Source of the DNA: Snowella sp031396835
GTDB taxonomy: Bacteria; Cyanobacteriota; Cyanobacteriia; Cyanobacteriales; Microcystaceae
Assembly: GCA_031396835.1 (NCBI GenBank)
Contig: JANNLO010000052.1
Location: 1 to 26,816 of the forward strand
Length of the DNA: 26,816 nucleotides
Direction: 5' to 3'
The position numbers and the translations under genes are program-made. Of the stretch, positions 8,158 through 16,634 are shown in pieces. How positions within the stretch are numbered: position 1 is the stretch's first letter; every line of letters begins with the position of its first letter. The notes below the pieces were generated by a model that was not told where the DNA came from, ran no database searches, and worked only from the letters and a program-made list of their open reading frames with translations.

Positions 8158-9639
8158 ATGGCAAAACCGCGATCGCTTTATGTTTGTAATGCCTGTGGTG
8201 GAGATTCTCCTCAATGGTACGGAAAATGTCCTAGTTGCGGGGTTTATGGCAGTTTACAAGAACAAATTATAAATTCCAACTCATCAGCCAATTCAAATCG
8301 AGGAATACGATCCACTTCCCAAAATTCTGATCCTGCCCAAGCTCGCGCTTCTCTCAAATTTTCCCAAATTCGTGACCACGATCAAACCCGTTATTTTTCT
8401 GGTTATGGAGAATTAGACCGCGTTTTAGGAGGAGGAATTGTGCCTGGTGCGTTGGTTTTGATTGGCGGAGATCCTGGCATTGGTAAATCAACTCTTTTGT
8501 TGCAGGTTGCCTATCAATTGGCTAAACGTTTATCCAGAATTTTATATGTTTCAGCCGAGGAATCTGCTCAACAAATTAAATTACGTGCCTCTCGTTTGGG
8601 AGTGACTCAATCGACGGAAGTTCGGGGAAAAGCTAATTCTAAAAAATCGGCTGAGTTGGACGAAAATCTGGATACGGATTCGCGTTTATACGTTTTACCC
8701 GAAACAGATTTAGACGAAATTTTGCGGGAATTAGAAGCCCTTAAGCCCCAGGTTGCTGTGATTGATAGTATTCAAAATCTCTATTATTCGGCTTTAAGCT
8801 CAGCCCCAGGCTCTGTTGCTCAAGTTCGGGAATGTACTTCGATTTTGATGCAAGTCGCGAAACGGGAAAATATTAGTTTGTTTATTGTGGGTCATGTCAC
8901 CAAAGAAGGCGCGATCGCAGGGCCAAAGGTTTTGGAACATTTAGTTGATACGGTTTTATATTTTCAAGGCGATCGCTATGCTTCCCATCGATTATTGCGA
9001 TCAGTTAAAAATCGTTTTGGGGCAACCCATGAAATCGGGATTTTTGAAATGGTAGAAGAAGGTTTAAGTGAAGTTGAAAATCCGTCGGAATTATTTTTAG
9101 GCAATCGAGAAGACTCCAGTCCAGGAACTGCGACCATTGTGGCTTGTGAGGGAACCCGTCCCATTGTGGTGGAATTACAGGCATTAGTAAGCCCCACTAG
9201 TTACCCTTCGCCCCGGAGATCAACAACAGGCTTAGATTACAGTCGTTTACAACAAATCTTGGCAGTTTTAGAAAAAAGAGTTGGCATTCCTCTTTCCAAA
9301 TTAGATGCCTATGTTTCTGCTGCTGGGGGTATAGATGTGGAAGAACCCGCCGCCGATTTAGGCATTGCGATCGCCGTTGTCGCCAGTTTCCGCGATCGCG
9401 TTGTTGATCCCCGCACAGTTTTAATTGGAGAAGTGGGATTAGGCGGTCAGTTGCGATCGGTTTCCCAGATTGAATTACGATTAAAAGAAGCCGCTAAATT
9501 AGGTTTTAAAAGAGCGATTATTCCCAAAGGACAAAATGCACCCGAAGTATTAGGAATAGAAATTATTAGCGTGAGTAAAGTTATTGATGCAATTATTGCC
9601 GCAATTCCCGTTCAGCCAATATTAGAAGAAAAAAACTGA
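8158..9639 (+). CDS. radA: DNA repair protein RadA
   Basis: ATP-dependent branch-migration helicase of homologous recombination. It has an N-terminal zinc finger with Cys10, Cys13, Cys24 and Cys27 (CNACGGDSPQWYGKCPSC), a RecA-like core with Walker A GGDPGIGKST at 103-112 and Walker B region VAVIDSIQ, the RadA signature KNRFG at 284-288, and a C-terminal Lon-protease-like domain (GGIDVEEPAADLGIAIAV, VLIGEVGLGGQLR). The length of 493 is slightly above the usual 450-460 because of a polar linker after the zinc finger (about 38-63) and an insert after LGVTQ with a Lys/Ser/Glu/Asp-rich stretch. It is transcribed divergently from rpaB with about 220 bases between them. HIP1 sites are frequent inside the gene. 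Confidence 0.97.
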   Translation: MAKPRSLYVCNACGGDSPQWYGKCPSCGVYGSLQEQIINSNSSANSNRGIRSTSQNSDPAQARASLKFSQIRDHDQTRYFSGYGELDRVLGGGIVPGALVLIGGDPGIGKSTLLLQVAYQLAKRLSRILYVSAEESAQQIKLRASRLGVTQSTEVRGKANSKKSAELDENLDTDSRLYVLPETDLDEILRELEALKPQVAVIDSIQNLYYSALSSAPGSVAQVRECTSILMQVAKRENISLFIVGHVTKEGAIAGPKVLEHLVDTVLYFQGDRYASHRLLRSVKNRFGATHEIGIFEMVEEGLSEVENPSELFLGNREDSSPGTATIVACEGTRPIVVELQALVSPTSYPSPRRSTTGLDYSRLQQILAVLEKRVGIPLSKLDAYVSAAGGIDVEEPAADLGIAIAVVASFRDRVVDPRTVLIGEVGLGGQLRSVSQIELRLKEAAKLGFKRAIIPKGQNAPEVLGIEIISVSKVIDAIIAAIPVQPILEEKN

Positions 9640-9913
9640 GCAAAAATTAGTTAGCAAACAATATATTGCTTGGACGAATTGTGCCATATTAAATTGCGTA
9701 TTCAATACTCATTTTTTGATCTCCAATCGTATTTATTTGAATTTTTAATGGAAAGCAGTAAAATCAATAATAAACGTTGCTTCAAATGATGATGTAAAAT
9801 ATCTAAAATCACTCTATAAACAATAAATAATATTTGCTTTTTCGAGTTATCTTCAGAAAATTTTATAACATCAATTAATAACTTTAAAGCGAGCTAATTG
9901 TTAAAACAAAAAT

Positions 9914-10381
9914 TCAAGAGTTGCCAAAAGTTTCTTGCAAAATTTCATCATTATCATCTGCAATCGTCGCCACTAGCGTAATAGCTCGCGAAGTTTCTCC
10001 AGGCGATAAATCCGCTACTGCCCGTTGCAAAACCACAACAACGTCATTATTCATAATTGCGAAACGTGTTTCTAGTGTTTCTGACCAATTCATGGTTAAT
10101 AATTTGCGAGTTAACGCCGCTTCATCCTTGACTGGAAGACTGAGTACGCTTGCCCAAATTGTTAAAAGATCTTCATCACTTTCGCCAGTTAATTGAACAA
10201 ATACTTCAACGCTGCCATACTGAAACTTCCAAAGATAGCCTGGCTCATTTTCATGTACCATCGCACTTTCATTTTGAGCCATACTACCAATAACAGTTTC
10301 GATCACTTCTTGATGGCTCTGGAGAATAAGGCTTTTTAGAGTTGTTTCGACGTTTTCTGGAGTTGTAGTTTGTATTGTCAT
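9914..10381 (-). CDS. YbjN-domain protein
   Basis: 155 residues, acidic, with no signal peptide. The pattern fits the YbjN family, which has a fold related to type III secretion chaperones and includes a bacterial stress-related member of unclear mechanism: a central beta strand run GYLWKFQYGSVEVFVQLTG, then LLTIWASVLSLPVKDEAALTRKLLTMN and the hydrophobic strand NDVVVVLQRAVADLSPGE. ATG 10381 is chosen over a TTG two codons upstream. It is transcribed divergently from the tetR-type gene with 174 bases between them, so it is a candidate target of that regulator. Function is unknown. Confidence 0.75.
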   Translation of the reverse strand: MTIQTTTPENVETTLKSLILQSHQEVIETVIGSMAQNESAMVHENEPGYLWKFQYGSVEVFVQLTGESDEDLLTIWASVLSLPVKDEAALTRKLLTMNWSETLETRFAIMNNDVVVVLQRAVADLSPGETSRAITLVATIADDNDEILQETFGNS

Positions 10382-10555
10382 AATCAAAAATTAGATTTAA
10401 TTGTCAAGTGTATCTTTAGTATGATCGCATTAGGATCTTATCTTAAGAGTAAACAGGAATTTTAATAATTTTCCAACTTTATATGAAGAATTCTTGAGCT
10501 TGTTCAATTAATAAAAGAGAATGAGAAAAAGCGCATTAGGAAAAATAGTTTCACC

Positions 10556-11191
10556 ATGCAAGAATTTCGCCAACAATCGGGTTCTCAACCTCTTAATCCA
10601 GTCACAACGGACGAATCTACTCGTACTCGGATTTTGCAGGCGGCTTTAAGACTTTTTGCAACTCGAGGTTTTGAAGGAACCACTACTAAGGAGTTGGCAC
10701 AGGCAGCTAATGTGGCAGAAGGAACCTTATTTCGTTATTTTACTAATAAAAAGGCTATTTTAGTGGAAGTGGCGACAATTGGCTGGATTGAAATTTTAAC
10801 AGATTTACTGACGGAATTAAGTGAGATGGGTAGCTATAAAGCGATCGCTCAAGTAATGCGTCGTCGAATGTTGCGGATGCAAGAAAATAAACATTTATTA
10901 CAGGTTTGCTTTGTGGAAGCGCAATTTCACCCCGAACTTCGCGATCGCATTCAATTGGAAATCATCACTAAAATGACAGATGTGGCTGAAGCTTTTTTTG
11001 AAACCGCGATGACGAAAGGAATTTATCGTCCCATGAATCCCAAAATTGTGGCTCAAGTTTTTCTAGGAATGTTTGCTGTAGCGGGTTTCTCTGAGCAAAC
11101 TATTGATCCCGATGCTTCCCCAAAAGCTTTACAAGAGATGGCGGAAGGATTAGCAGATATTTTTTTGAATGGGGTTTTAGTGAAAGAATAG
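10556..11191 (+). CDS. TetR/AcrR family transcriptional regulator
   Basis: 211 residues. An N-terminal TetR DNA-binding domain begins near residue 22 (RTRILQAALRLFATRGFEGTT), with the helix-turn-helix at about 43-63 (TKELAQAANVAEGTLFRYF) followed by the usual NKKAIL. The C-terminal helical domain (about 75-205) should bind an unknown ligand and dimerise. There is a 20-residue polar extension before the DNA-binding domain. The ribosome site is weak (AGGA 14 bases before ATG). It is divergent from the YbjN gene; a 10-base direct repeat in the gap is a possible operator. The regulator class is certain; ligand and targets are unknown. Confidence 0.93.
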   Translation: MQEFRQQSGSQPLNPVTTDESTRTRILQAALRLFATRGFEGTTTKELAQAANVAEGTLFRYFTNKKAILVEVATIGWIEILTDLLTELSEMGSYKAIAQVMRRRMLRMQENKHLLQVCFVEAQFHPELRDRIQLEIITKMTDVAEAFFETAMTKGIYRPMNPKIVAQVFLGMFAVAGFSEQTIDPDASPKALQEMAEGLADIFLNGVLVKE

Positions 11192-11439
11192 GTTTTACCA
11201 GCAAGTTATTTCAAGTTTTTTGAGTCACAGGAATTGTTGATTTTTCCGTAAAACTATAGCGGAATTCACTTGAATGAGGTGTGGGTATAAAAAAGAATCT
11301 AGTAAAGTATTAATTAAAAAGATAATGAAAACCAAGTTATTGTCACTGAAGATCTTATTGGACAAGGTTTTAATACTTGCTTAATCAGCTTGAATCATGA
11401 AAAAATGATGAAGACCTGTTACTAGGAATATGAGAATTT

Positions 11440-12690
11440 ATGAGTGCAGAAATTATTTGTGTTGGGACTGAACTTCTATTAGGCGAAATTTTAAATAGTA
11501 ATGCTCAATTTTTGGCGGAAGAACTTGCTCAACTGGCGATTCCCCATTATTATCAAACCACTGTTGGCGATAATACCCAGCGTATTCATCAAGTTATTAA
11601 AACGGCACTTGAGCGCGCTTCTATTTTGATTTTTACGGGAGGTTTGGGGCCTACTCCTGATGATCTCACGACTGAAGCGATCGCCGATTTTTTTAATACT
11701 CCTTTAGTTGAACGTCCCGAAGTTATTGCTGACATTACGCATAAATTTTCGCGTATTAATCGTCCCATTGCTGCTAGTAATTATAAACAAGCGTTGTTAC
11801 CCTTGGGTGCAGATATTTTACCGAATCCAACAGGAACTGCTCCTGGCATGATTTGGCAGCCTCGCTTAGGTATTACTATTTTAACTTTTCCTGGTGTTCC
11901 TTCAGAAATGAAACGAATGTGGCAAGAGACGGCGATTCCCTATCTAAAAAATCAGGGTTGGGGAAAAGAAAGTATTTATAGTCGAGTTTTACGCTTTCGA
12001 GGGATTGGTGAATCAGCCTTAGCAGAAAAAGTTGCACCTCTATTTACACTCACAAATCCGACTGTTGCGCCTTATGCAGCATTAGGAGAAGTTCGATTGA
12101 GAGTGTCTAGTAAAGCGACTTCTCTAGCCAAAGCATTAGCTGTGATTGAACCCATTGCAGCACAAATTCGAGAAATTGCAGGACTAGATTATTTTGGTCA
12201 AGATGAAGAAACAATAGCATCAGTAGTAGGTGATTTATTAACACAAAAAGGACAAACGGTAAGTGTGGCAGAATCCTGTACAGGTGGAGGTTTAGGCTCA
12301 ATGTTTACCTCAGTTTCTGGGAGTTCTAGTTATTTTTATGGGGGAGTTATTGCTTATGATAATCGCGTCAAAGTTCAGCTTTTAGGCGTAGATCCTGAAG
12401 CTCTAGAAACCTTTGGAGCAGTAAGCACAACTGTAGCAGAACAAATGGCAATAGGAATTAAAAATCGACTAAAGACTGATTGGGGAATTAGTATCACAGG
12501 TATTGCGGGGCCAGAAGGCGGAACGGAAGCTAAACCTGTTGGAGTTGTTTATATTGGTATCGCTAATCCACAAGGACAGGTAGAAGGTCTGGAGTTTAAA
12601 TTTGCAGACACCAGAGGACGAGAAGGAATACGTTATTTAAGTGCATCGAATACTCTCGATCAACTACGCCGTAGATTGTTGATGAATTAA
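11440..12690 (+). CDS. cinA: CinA: competence/damage-inducible protein, nicotinamide mononucleotide deamidase
   Basis: 416 residues, the full two-domain form. The N-terminal domain (1-about 170) is related to molybdopterin-binding proteins and acts on ADP-ribose-type substrates; it carries TGGLGPTPDD at 66-75. The C-terminal PncC domain (about 255-416) converts NMN to nicotinate mononucleotide in pyridine-nucleotide salvage; its nucleophile region is AESCTGG at 277-283 with Ser279, followed by SVSGSSSYFYGGVIAYDN and GIAGPEGG. The ATG at 11440 starts the canonical SAEIICVGTELLLGE. It stands alone between a tetR-type gene and a convergent peptidase gene. Confidence 0.96.
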   Translation: MSAEIICVGTELLLGEILNSNAQFLAEELAQLAIPHYYQTTVGDNTQRIHQVIKTALERASILIFTGGLGPTPDDLTTEAIADFFNTPLVERPEVIADITHKFSRINRPIAASNYKQALLPLGADILPNPTGTAPGMIWQPRLGITILTFPGVPSEMKRMWQETAIPYLKNQGWGKESIYSRVLRFRGIGESALAEKVAPLFTLTNPTVAPYAALGEVRLRVSSKATSLAKALAVIEPIAAQIREIAGLDYFGQDEETIASVVGDLLTQKGQTVSVAESCTGGGLGSMFTSVSGSSSYFYGGVIAYDNRVKVQLLGVDPEALETFGAVSTTVAEQMAIGIKNRLKTDWGISITGIAGPEGGTEAKPVGVVYIGIANPQGQVEGLEFKFADTRGREGIRYLSASNTLDQLRRRLLMN

Positions 12691-12803
12691 ATAATTGACC
12701 TATTTTTTACTTTATCGCTTGAGGGAATTTATGTTTATTTAATTCTTAAACTTTACCTATTGAGATTACTCTTCTCATACAATTGCATTTTATACTTTTG
12801 CTT

Positions 12804-13424
12804 TTATAGCTGTGCTTGTTGGCTAAACATTGCTTGTAAGACCAAAGCTGGATCGATATGATTGTTGCTATATTTTAATCCCCAATGTAAATGTGGCCCT
12901 GTTGTTCTGCCTGACATTCCGACCCTGGCAATTCTTGCTCCTGCTGGAATTTCTTGTCCTAGTTGTATAATAATTCCTCCTTCTCGATCTATTAAATAAT
13001 GAGTTTGGCGATCGCTTTGAACACTTCCTAGCAAATGACAATAAACGTGTTGCCAGTCGCCTGATTGAATTTTGATCATTGTTCCACAGGCCGTATTATC
13101 GGATAATTCCACAACTTTTCCTGCCCACCAATTGCGAACATAACTACCAATAGGAGCCGCCAGATCTAAGCCATAATGAAATTGACTAGAGCCATTGACG
13201 GGAGAAGAACGGTAACCAAAACCAGAAGTATAAGCTTGAAAATTTTCAACGGGAAAAGAAGCGTATTGCCAAAGATTTTGCGATCGCGTTGCCGAAGTGG
13301 CATATTGAGCTTGCAAAGGTTTAGGGATGAGAAGACCAATGCCAGTAAAACTTGATAGACCAAACAGACCCGCGAGAACACCAACAAAGAATTGACTTCG
13401 CTTAGAATTAAGTTTTAGTTTCAT
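12804..13424 (-). CDS. Secreted M23 (LytM-type) zinc metallopeptidase
   Basis: 206 residues. A basic N-terminus and hydrophobic segment (about 11-32) form a signal peptide or anchor, with possible cleavage near LQAQ-YA (residue 40). The LytM fold follows, with Zn ligands His83 and Asp87 (HYGLDLAAP), a middle histidine pair HVYCH (126-130), and the closing HLH at 178-180 (GPHLHWGL). Such enzymes cut peptidoglycan cross-bridges, and all expected metal residues are present, so it is probably active rather than a NlpD-type activator. A strong ribosome site GAGGAG precedes the ATG. There are no coiled coils, so it is a minimal form. It converges on cinA. Confidence 0.9.
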   Translation of the reverse strand: MKLKLNSKRSQFFVGVLAGLFGLSSFTGIGLLIPKPLQAQYATSATRSQNLWQYASFPVENFQAYTSGFGYRSSPVNGSSQFHYGLDLAAPIGSYVRNWWAGKVVELSDNTACGTMIKIQSGDWQHVYCHLLGSVQSDRQTHYLIDREGGIIIQLGQEIPAGARIARVGMSGRTTGPHLHWGLKYSNNHIDPALVLQAMFSQQAQL

Positions 13425-13575
13425 AACAACTCCTCACACGCGATCGCCAAATTGAAACGACAAATTACACCAAATTATTAAAATCATAGAATTGTTTGAC
13501 TTAATTGAGCAAACGAGCAGTGACAATTTGTTCGCTATCCCCATCAGAATTGTGTGAGAAAGGTCGTTATCTTAA

Positions 13576-13992
13576 ATGCTAAAATTCATAAACCCTTATC
13601 TGGATAAAATAATGTTCACTGACTGGATTCCGTTTGAGATCAGCATTAATACGGTAATGTTGGCTGGTAGCTGTCTTTGGTCCTTAGGATTATACCTAGT
13701 TTTAACATCTTTGAAAAACGGATTAATTGAACAGTTACAACGTTGGTTTAATTTTGCAGAGCGATCGCTTTATACATCTGTTGAAGAATTTGAAAGAACT
13801 CGTCCAGCACGGGAGGCACAAAACACTTTTTATGCTGCCATCTTTAGCATTATTCCCTTTCTTATTTTAGGCGGATTATGTAATTGGGGAATTGAATTAG
13901 GATTAGGAGATAGTTGGGGAATTAGTACAGGGATTTTAGTGAGTATTTCTGGCGCGATTTATGCCTTAGGAAAACAAGATACTAGTTCATAA
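13576..13992 (+). CDS. Small membrane protein, not recognised
   Basis: 138 residues with three likely membrane segments at about 24-44 (ISINTVMLAGSCLWSLGLYL), 87-107 (FYAAIFSIIPFLILGGLC) and 114-133. Between the first and second lies an amphipathic cytoplasmic or lumenal stretch with QRWFNFAERSLYTSVEEFERTRPAREAQN. I do not recognise the family. A GAGAAAGG stretch 14 bases before the ATG at 13576 is a possible ribosome site; ATG 13612 (codon 13) is an alternative. It is followed after 36 bases by the solute-binding lipoprotein gene on the same strand, so the two may form an operon, but it does not look like an ABC permease. Confidence 0.6.
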   Translation: MLKFINPYLDKIMFTDWIPFEISINTVMLAGSCLWSLGLYLVLTSLKNGLIEQLQRWFNFAERSLYTSVEEFERTRPAREAQNTFYAAIFSIIPFLILGGLCNWGIELGLGDSWGISTGILVSISGAIYALGKQDTSS

Positions 13993-14028
13993 ATTAGACA
14001 ATCTTAATTTATTTATAAGTTTAAAAAG

Positions 14029-15786
14029 ATGATTATGGAGATTAACTGGAAACGTTGGTTACTAATAACAATTACTTTATTAAATATTACTTTTTTAGCC
14101 ACAGCTTGCAGTCCACCAAAAAATACTAATCAAGTTGTTTTTTCAGTATTAAGTGATCCTAAAACTTTTAATGCAGTTTTATCCCAAGAATCCCCTAATA
14201 TTTTTGGCTATACCTACGAAGGTTTAATTACAGAAAATCCGATTACAGGAAAAAAAGAACCTGCTCTAGCCGAATACTGGGAAATTTCTGAGGATAATAA
14301 AACAATTACTTTTACCCTAAGAAAAAATTTAAAATGGTCAGATGGTCAGCCATTAACCGCAAAAGATGTTGTTTTTAGTTATAACGATCTTTATCTTAAT
14401 CCTAAAATTCCGAATAATTATCGCGACAGTTTAAGAATTGGTCAAAGTGGTGCTTTTCCGAAAATCAATCAATTAGATGATCGACGTATTGAGTTTAAAA
14501 TTGCCGAACCCTTTGCACCGTTTTTAGATAGTGCAGAAATGCCGATTTTACCAGAACATATCTTACGAGAAACGATTGAAAAAAAAGATAAGAATGGGAA
14601 TCCAATTTTTCTTAGCACTTGGGGAACGGATACGCCACCTGATAAATTAGTAGTTAATGGGCCTTATAAATTAAAAAGTTATATTACTAGTCAACGACTT
14701 ATTTTTAATAAAAATTCTTATTATTATAAAAAAGATCAGGCAGGAAATTCCTTACCCCATATTCCCGAAGTTATTTTAGCAATTGTAGAATCAACAGATA
14801 CTTCTCTTTTACAATTTCGTTCAGGTAGTTTAGATTCAGTTGGTATTAGTTCCGAATATTTTTCACTCTTAAAAAAAGAAGAAGAACGGGGTAATTTTAC
14901 CATTTATAATGGTGGCCCTGCCTTCGGAACAAGCTATTTAACATTTAATCTAAATCAAGGTAAACGCAACGGAAAATCTCTGGTTTCTCCTAATAAATCT
15001 GAATGGTTTAATAATATCAATTTTCGTCAGGCGATCGCCCATGCTATTGATCGAGAACGAATGATTAATAATATTTATCGGGGTTTAGGACAAGTTCAAA
15101 ATTCAGAAGTTTCTGTTCAATCACCTTTTTATAATAAGAATTTAAAAGGCTATAATTACGACCTTACAAAAGCAAAAGCATTACTTTTAAAAGAAGGATT
15201 TACCTATAATCAAAAAGAAGAATTATTAGACAAAAATGGAAACCGAGTTCGTTTTACTTTAAACACAAATGCAGGGAATAAAATTCGAGAATCCCTCGGA
15301 ACTCAAATTCAAGAAGACCTAAGTAAAATTGGTATTCAAGTAGATTTTAGTCCTATTGCTTTTAATGTTTTAGTAGATAAATTAAGTAATAGTTTAGAGT
15401 GGGATGCGATTATTTTAGGACTAACAGGTGGTAACGATCCCCATGCTCCAAACATTTGGTACACCGATGGAAATTTACATATGTTTAATCAGAAACCTCA
15501 AGCAGGAAGTCAACCAATTGAAGATAGAAAAATAGCTGATTGGGAACAACAAATTGCTGAATTATATCTTAAGGGTTCTCAAGAATTAGATAGGGAAAAA
15601 CGTAAAATAATTTATAATGAGGCTCAAGTTTTAACCGAAAAATATTTACCTTTTATTTATTTAGTTAATCCCTATGCTTTGTCCGCAGTTAGAAATCGTT
15701 TTTGTGGCATTCAATTCTCAGCTTTAGGAGGAGCTTTCTGGAATTTGGATGAACTGAAGTTGTGTAATAAAAAAGCTGAAAACTAA
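14029..15786 (+). CDS. ABC transporter solute-binding lipoprotein, family 5 (peptide/nickel type)
   Basis: 585 residues. The N-terminus has a basic start, a hydrophobic core and a lipobox ending in Cys27 (FLATAC), so the mature protein is lipid-anchored on the outer face of the cytoplasmic membrane. The body is a typical SBP_bac_5/DppA-OppA protein: VVFSVLSDPKTFNAV, EGLITENPITGKKEPALAEYW, FTLRKNLKWSDGQPLTAKDVVFSY, NNINFRQAIAHAIDRERM. The ligand class is peptides or similar; family 5 also holds nickel binders, but ligand cannot be read from sequence. No permease or ATPase gene lies nearby, so it is an orphan receptor. Two ATGs (14029, 14035) are possible and neither has a good ribosome site. 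Confidence 0.9.
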   Translation: MIMEINWKRWLLITITLLNITFLATACSPPKNTNQVVFSVLSDPKTFNAVLSQESPNIFGYTYEGLITENPITGKKEPALAEYWEISEDNKTITFTLRKNLKWSDGQPLTAKDVVFSYNDLYLNPKIPNNYRDSLRIGQSGAFPKINQLDDRRIEFKIAEPFAPFLDSAEMPILPEHILRETIEKKDKNGNPIFLSTWGTDTPPDKLVVNGPYKLKSYITSQRLIFNKNSYYYKKDQAGNSLPHIPEVILAIVESTDTSLLQFRSGSLDSVGISSEYFSLLKKEEERGNFTIYNGGPAFGTSYLTFNLNQGKRNGKSLVSPNKSEWFNNINFRQAIAHAIDRERMINNIYRGLGQVQNSEVSVQSPFYNKNLKGYNYDLTKAKALLLKEGFTYNQKEELLDKNGNRVRFTLNTNAGNKIRESLGTQIQEDLSKIGIQVDFSPIAFNVLVDKLSNSLEWDAIILGLTGGNDPHAPNIWYTDGNLHMFNQKPQAGSQPIEDRKIADWEQQIAELYLKGSQELDREKRKIIYNEAQVLTEKYLPFIYLVNPYALSAVRNRFCGIQFSALGGAFWNLDELKLCNKKAEN

Positions 15787-15890
15787 TAAGCTTTGTAAAT
15801 TTAATTCCGTATCGAAAATTATTTAAAATTTTCATTTCATCATTTTTTAGAAATTGTTAAACTTCTGAAAATAGACTTTAAATTGATAAA

Positions 15891-16328
15891 TTATCGGCAA
15901 TATTTTTTTAATAAAGATGAAACCAACTCAAAACGATTAGATTGAGTTTGAACAGCATAAGCTTCTCTTTCTAATTCCTTGCGGTCAAGATCAGTATGAT
16001 TCATAAAAAAAGGTTGAGCATAAATCAAAGGATCAATATCAAGTCCTAATAATGCTAATTTTCCTTTTCCTTTACAAACTTGTGCTGCATGAACTGCTTC
16101 ATGAATAAGGGTTTGATCCGCAATTTCTAAATCAAAAACAACAGGATTGATCCAGATTTCTTTAGTTTCTACTTTCAATAGGCCATAGGTTCCTCTGCGC
16201 GGTGGTAAATCTATAATAACCCGAAATTTAGCCTGTTCTAATTGCTTTTTCAAGCTATCAAATGATGAATTCTGACTAGGTATTTGAGCAAGTAAAATAA
16301 TAAGATTTAGGGAAATAACTGGAATCAT
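15891..16328 (-). CDS. Small secreted protein with HExxH zinc-protease motif
   Basis: 145 residues. The N-terminal 15 residues (MIPVISLNLIILLAQ) look like a short signal sequence. The core contains TLIHEAVHAAQ with HEAVH at 76-80, a zincin signature, and 42 residues later EREAYAVQ at 120-127, whose Glu122 could be the third ligand of a gluzincin. The strand before it (YGLLKVETKEIWINP) fits the edge strand of a minigluzincin. I do not know a named family. At this length it would be a minimal, single-domain enzyme or a chaperone-like relic. It converges on the solute-binding protein gene. Confidence 0.65.
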   Translation of the reverse strand: MIPVISLNLIILLAQIPSQNSSFDSLKKQLEQAKFRVIIDLPPRRGTYGLLKVETKEIWINPVVFDLEIADQTLIHEAVHAAQVCKGKGKLALLGLDIDPLIYAQPFFMNHTDLDRKELEREAYAVQTQSNRFELVSSLLKKYCR

Positions 16329-16634
16329 TTTTATTAAAATTTATGTTTGTTTGATTTTTCATTAGGATTTAATCTTAAGATAACAGTATAACAAAATAAT
16401 TAATCTTAAAACTTTTGAAATAATCAATAATAATTAAAAATATTCTTTTACCCCCCTAGGGCATTGCTAAATTCCAAGAAATACTATTAACTATTTTTAT
16501 ATACATTTCAATAAGTCCATAAAATTCCCTAATTTCTCATAAAAAATAAACACGATTCAAGCTTAGAAATTCCTCTTTTTAAAGAGAACTTTCAGAAAAT
16601 ATAGTTTTTTATTCGCCCGATCATTAGTGTTATC
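16329..16634. other. 306-base AT-rich intergenic region before the metal transporter
   Basis: It should hold the divergent promoters of the HExxH gene and the ECF transporter. I looked for a cobalamin riboswitch box and saw none. At 16456-16472 CTAGGGCATTGCTAAAT closely resembles the IS-like terminus at the right edge of the window (CTAGGGCTTGCTGAAT), so a solo IS end may survive here. No gene is visible. Confidence 0.5.

Noticed and set aside
9659..9677. AGCAA-N8-TTGCT hairpin after radA as a terminator
   Set aside because: The stem is only 5 bp and no T-run follows, so termination cannot be claimed.
11256..11290. CTATAGCGGAATTCACTTGA-type sequence that recalls dispersed cyanobacterial repeats or IS ends
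   Set aside because: Only a vague resemblance, no second copy or inverted partner in the window.
11318..11425. A 35-codon open stretch just before cinA, reading in part VTEDLIGQGFNTCLISLNHE
   Set aside because: It looks protein-like, but it has no start codon in a sensible place, stops close on either side, and I cannot match it to a family. It could be a gene relic; evidence is too thin for a feature.
16329..16634. Possible cobalamin riboswitch ahead of the CbiM-type gene
   Set aside because: No B12-box-like conserved core was found, the region is very AT-rich, and larB next door favours nickel.
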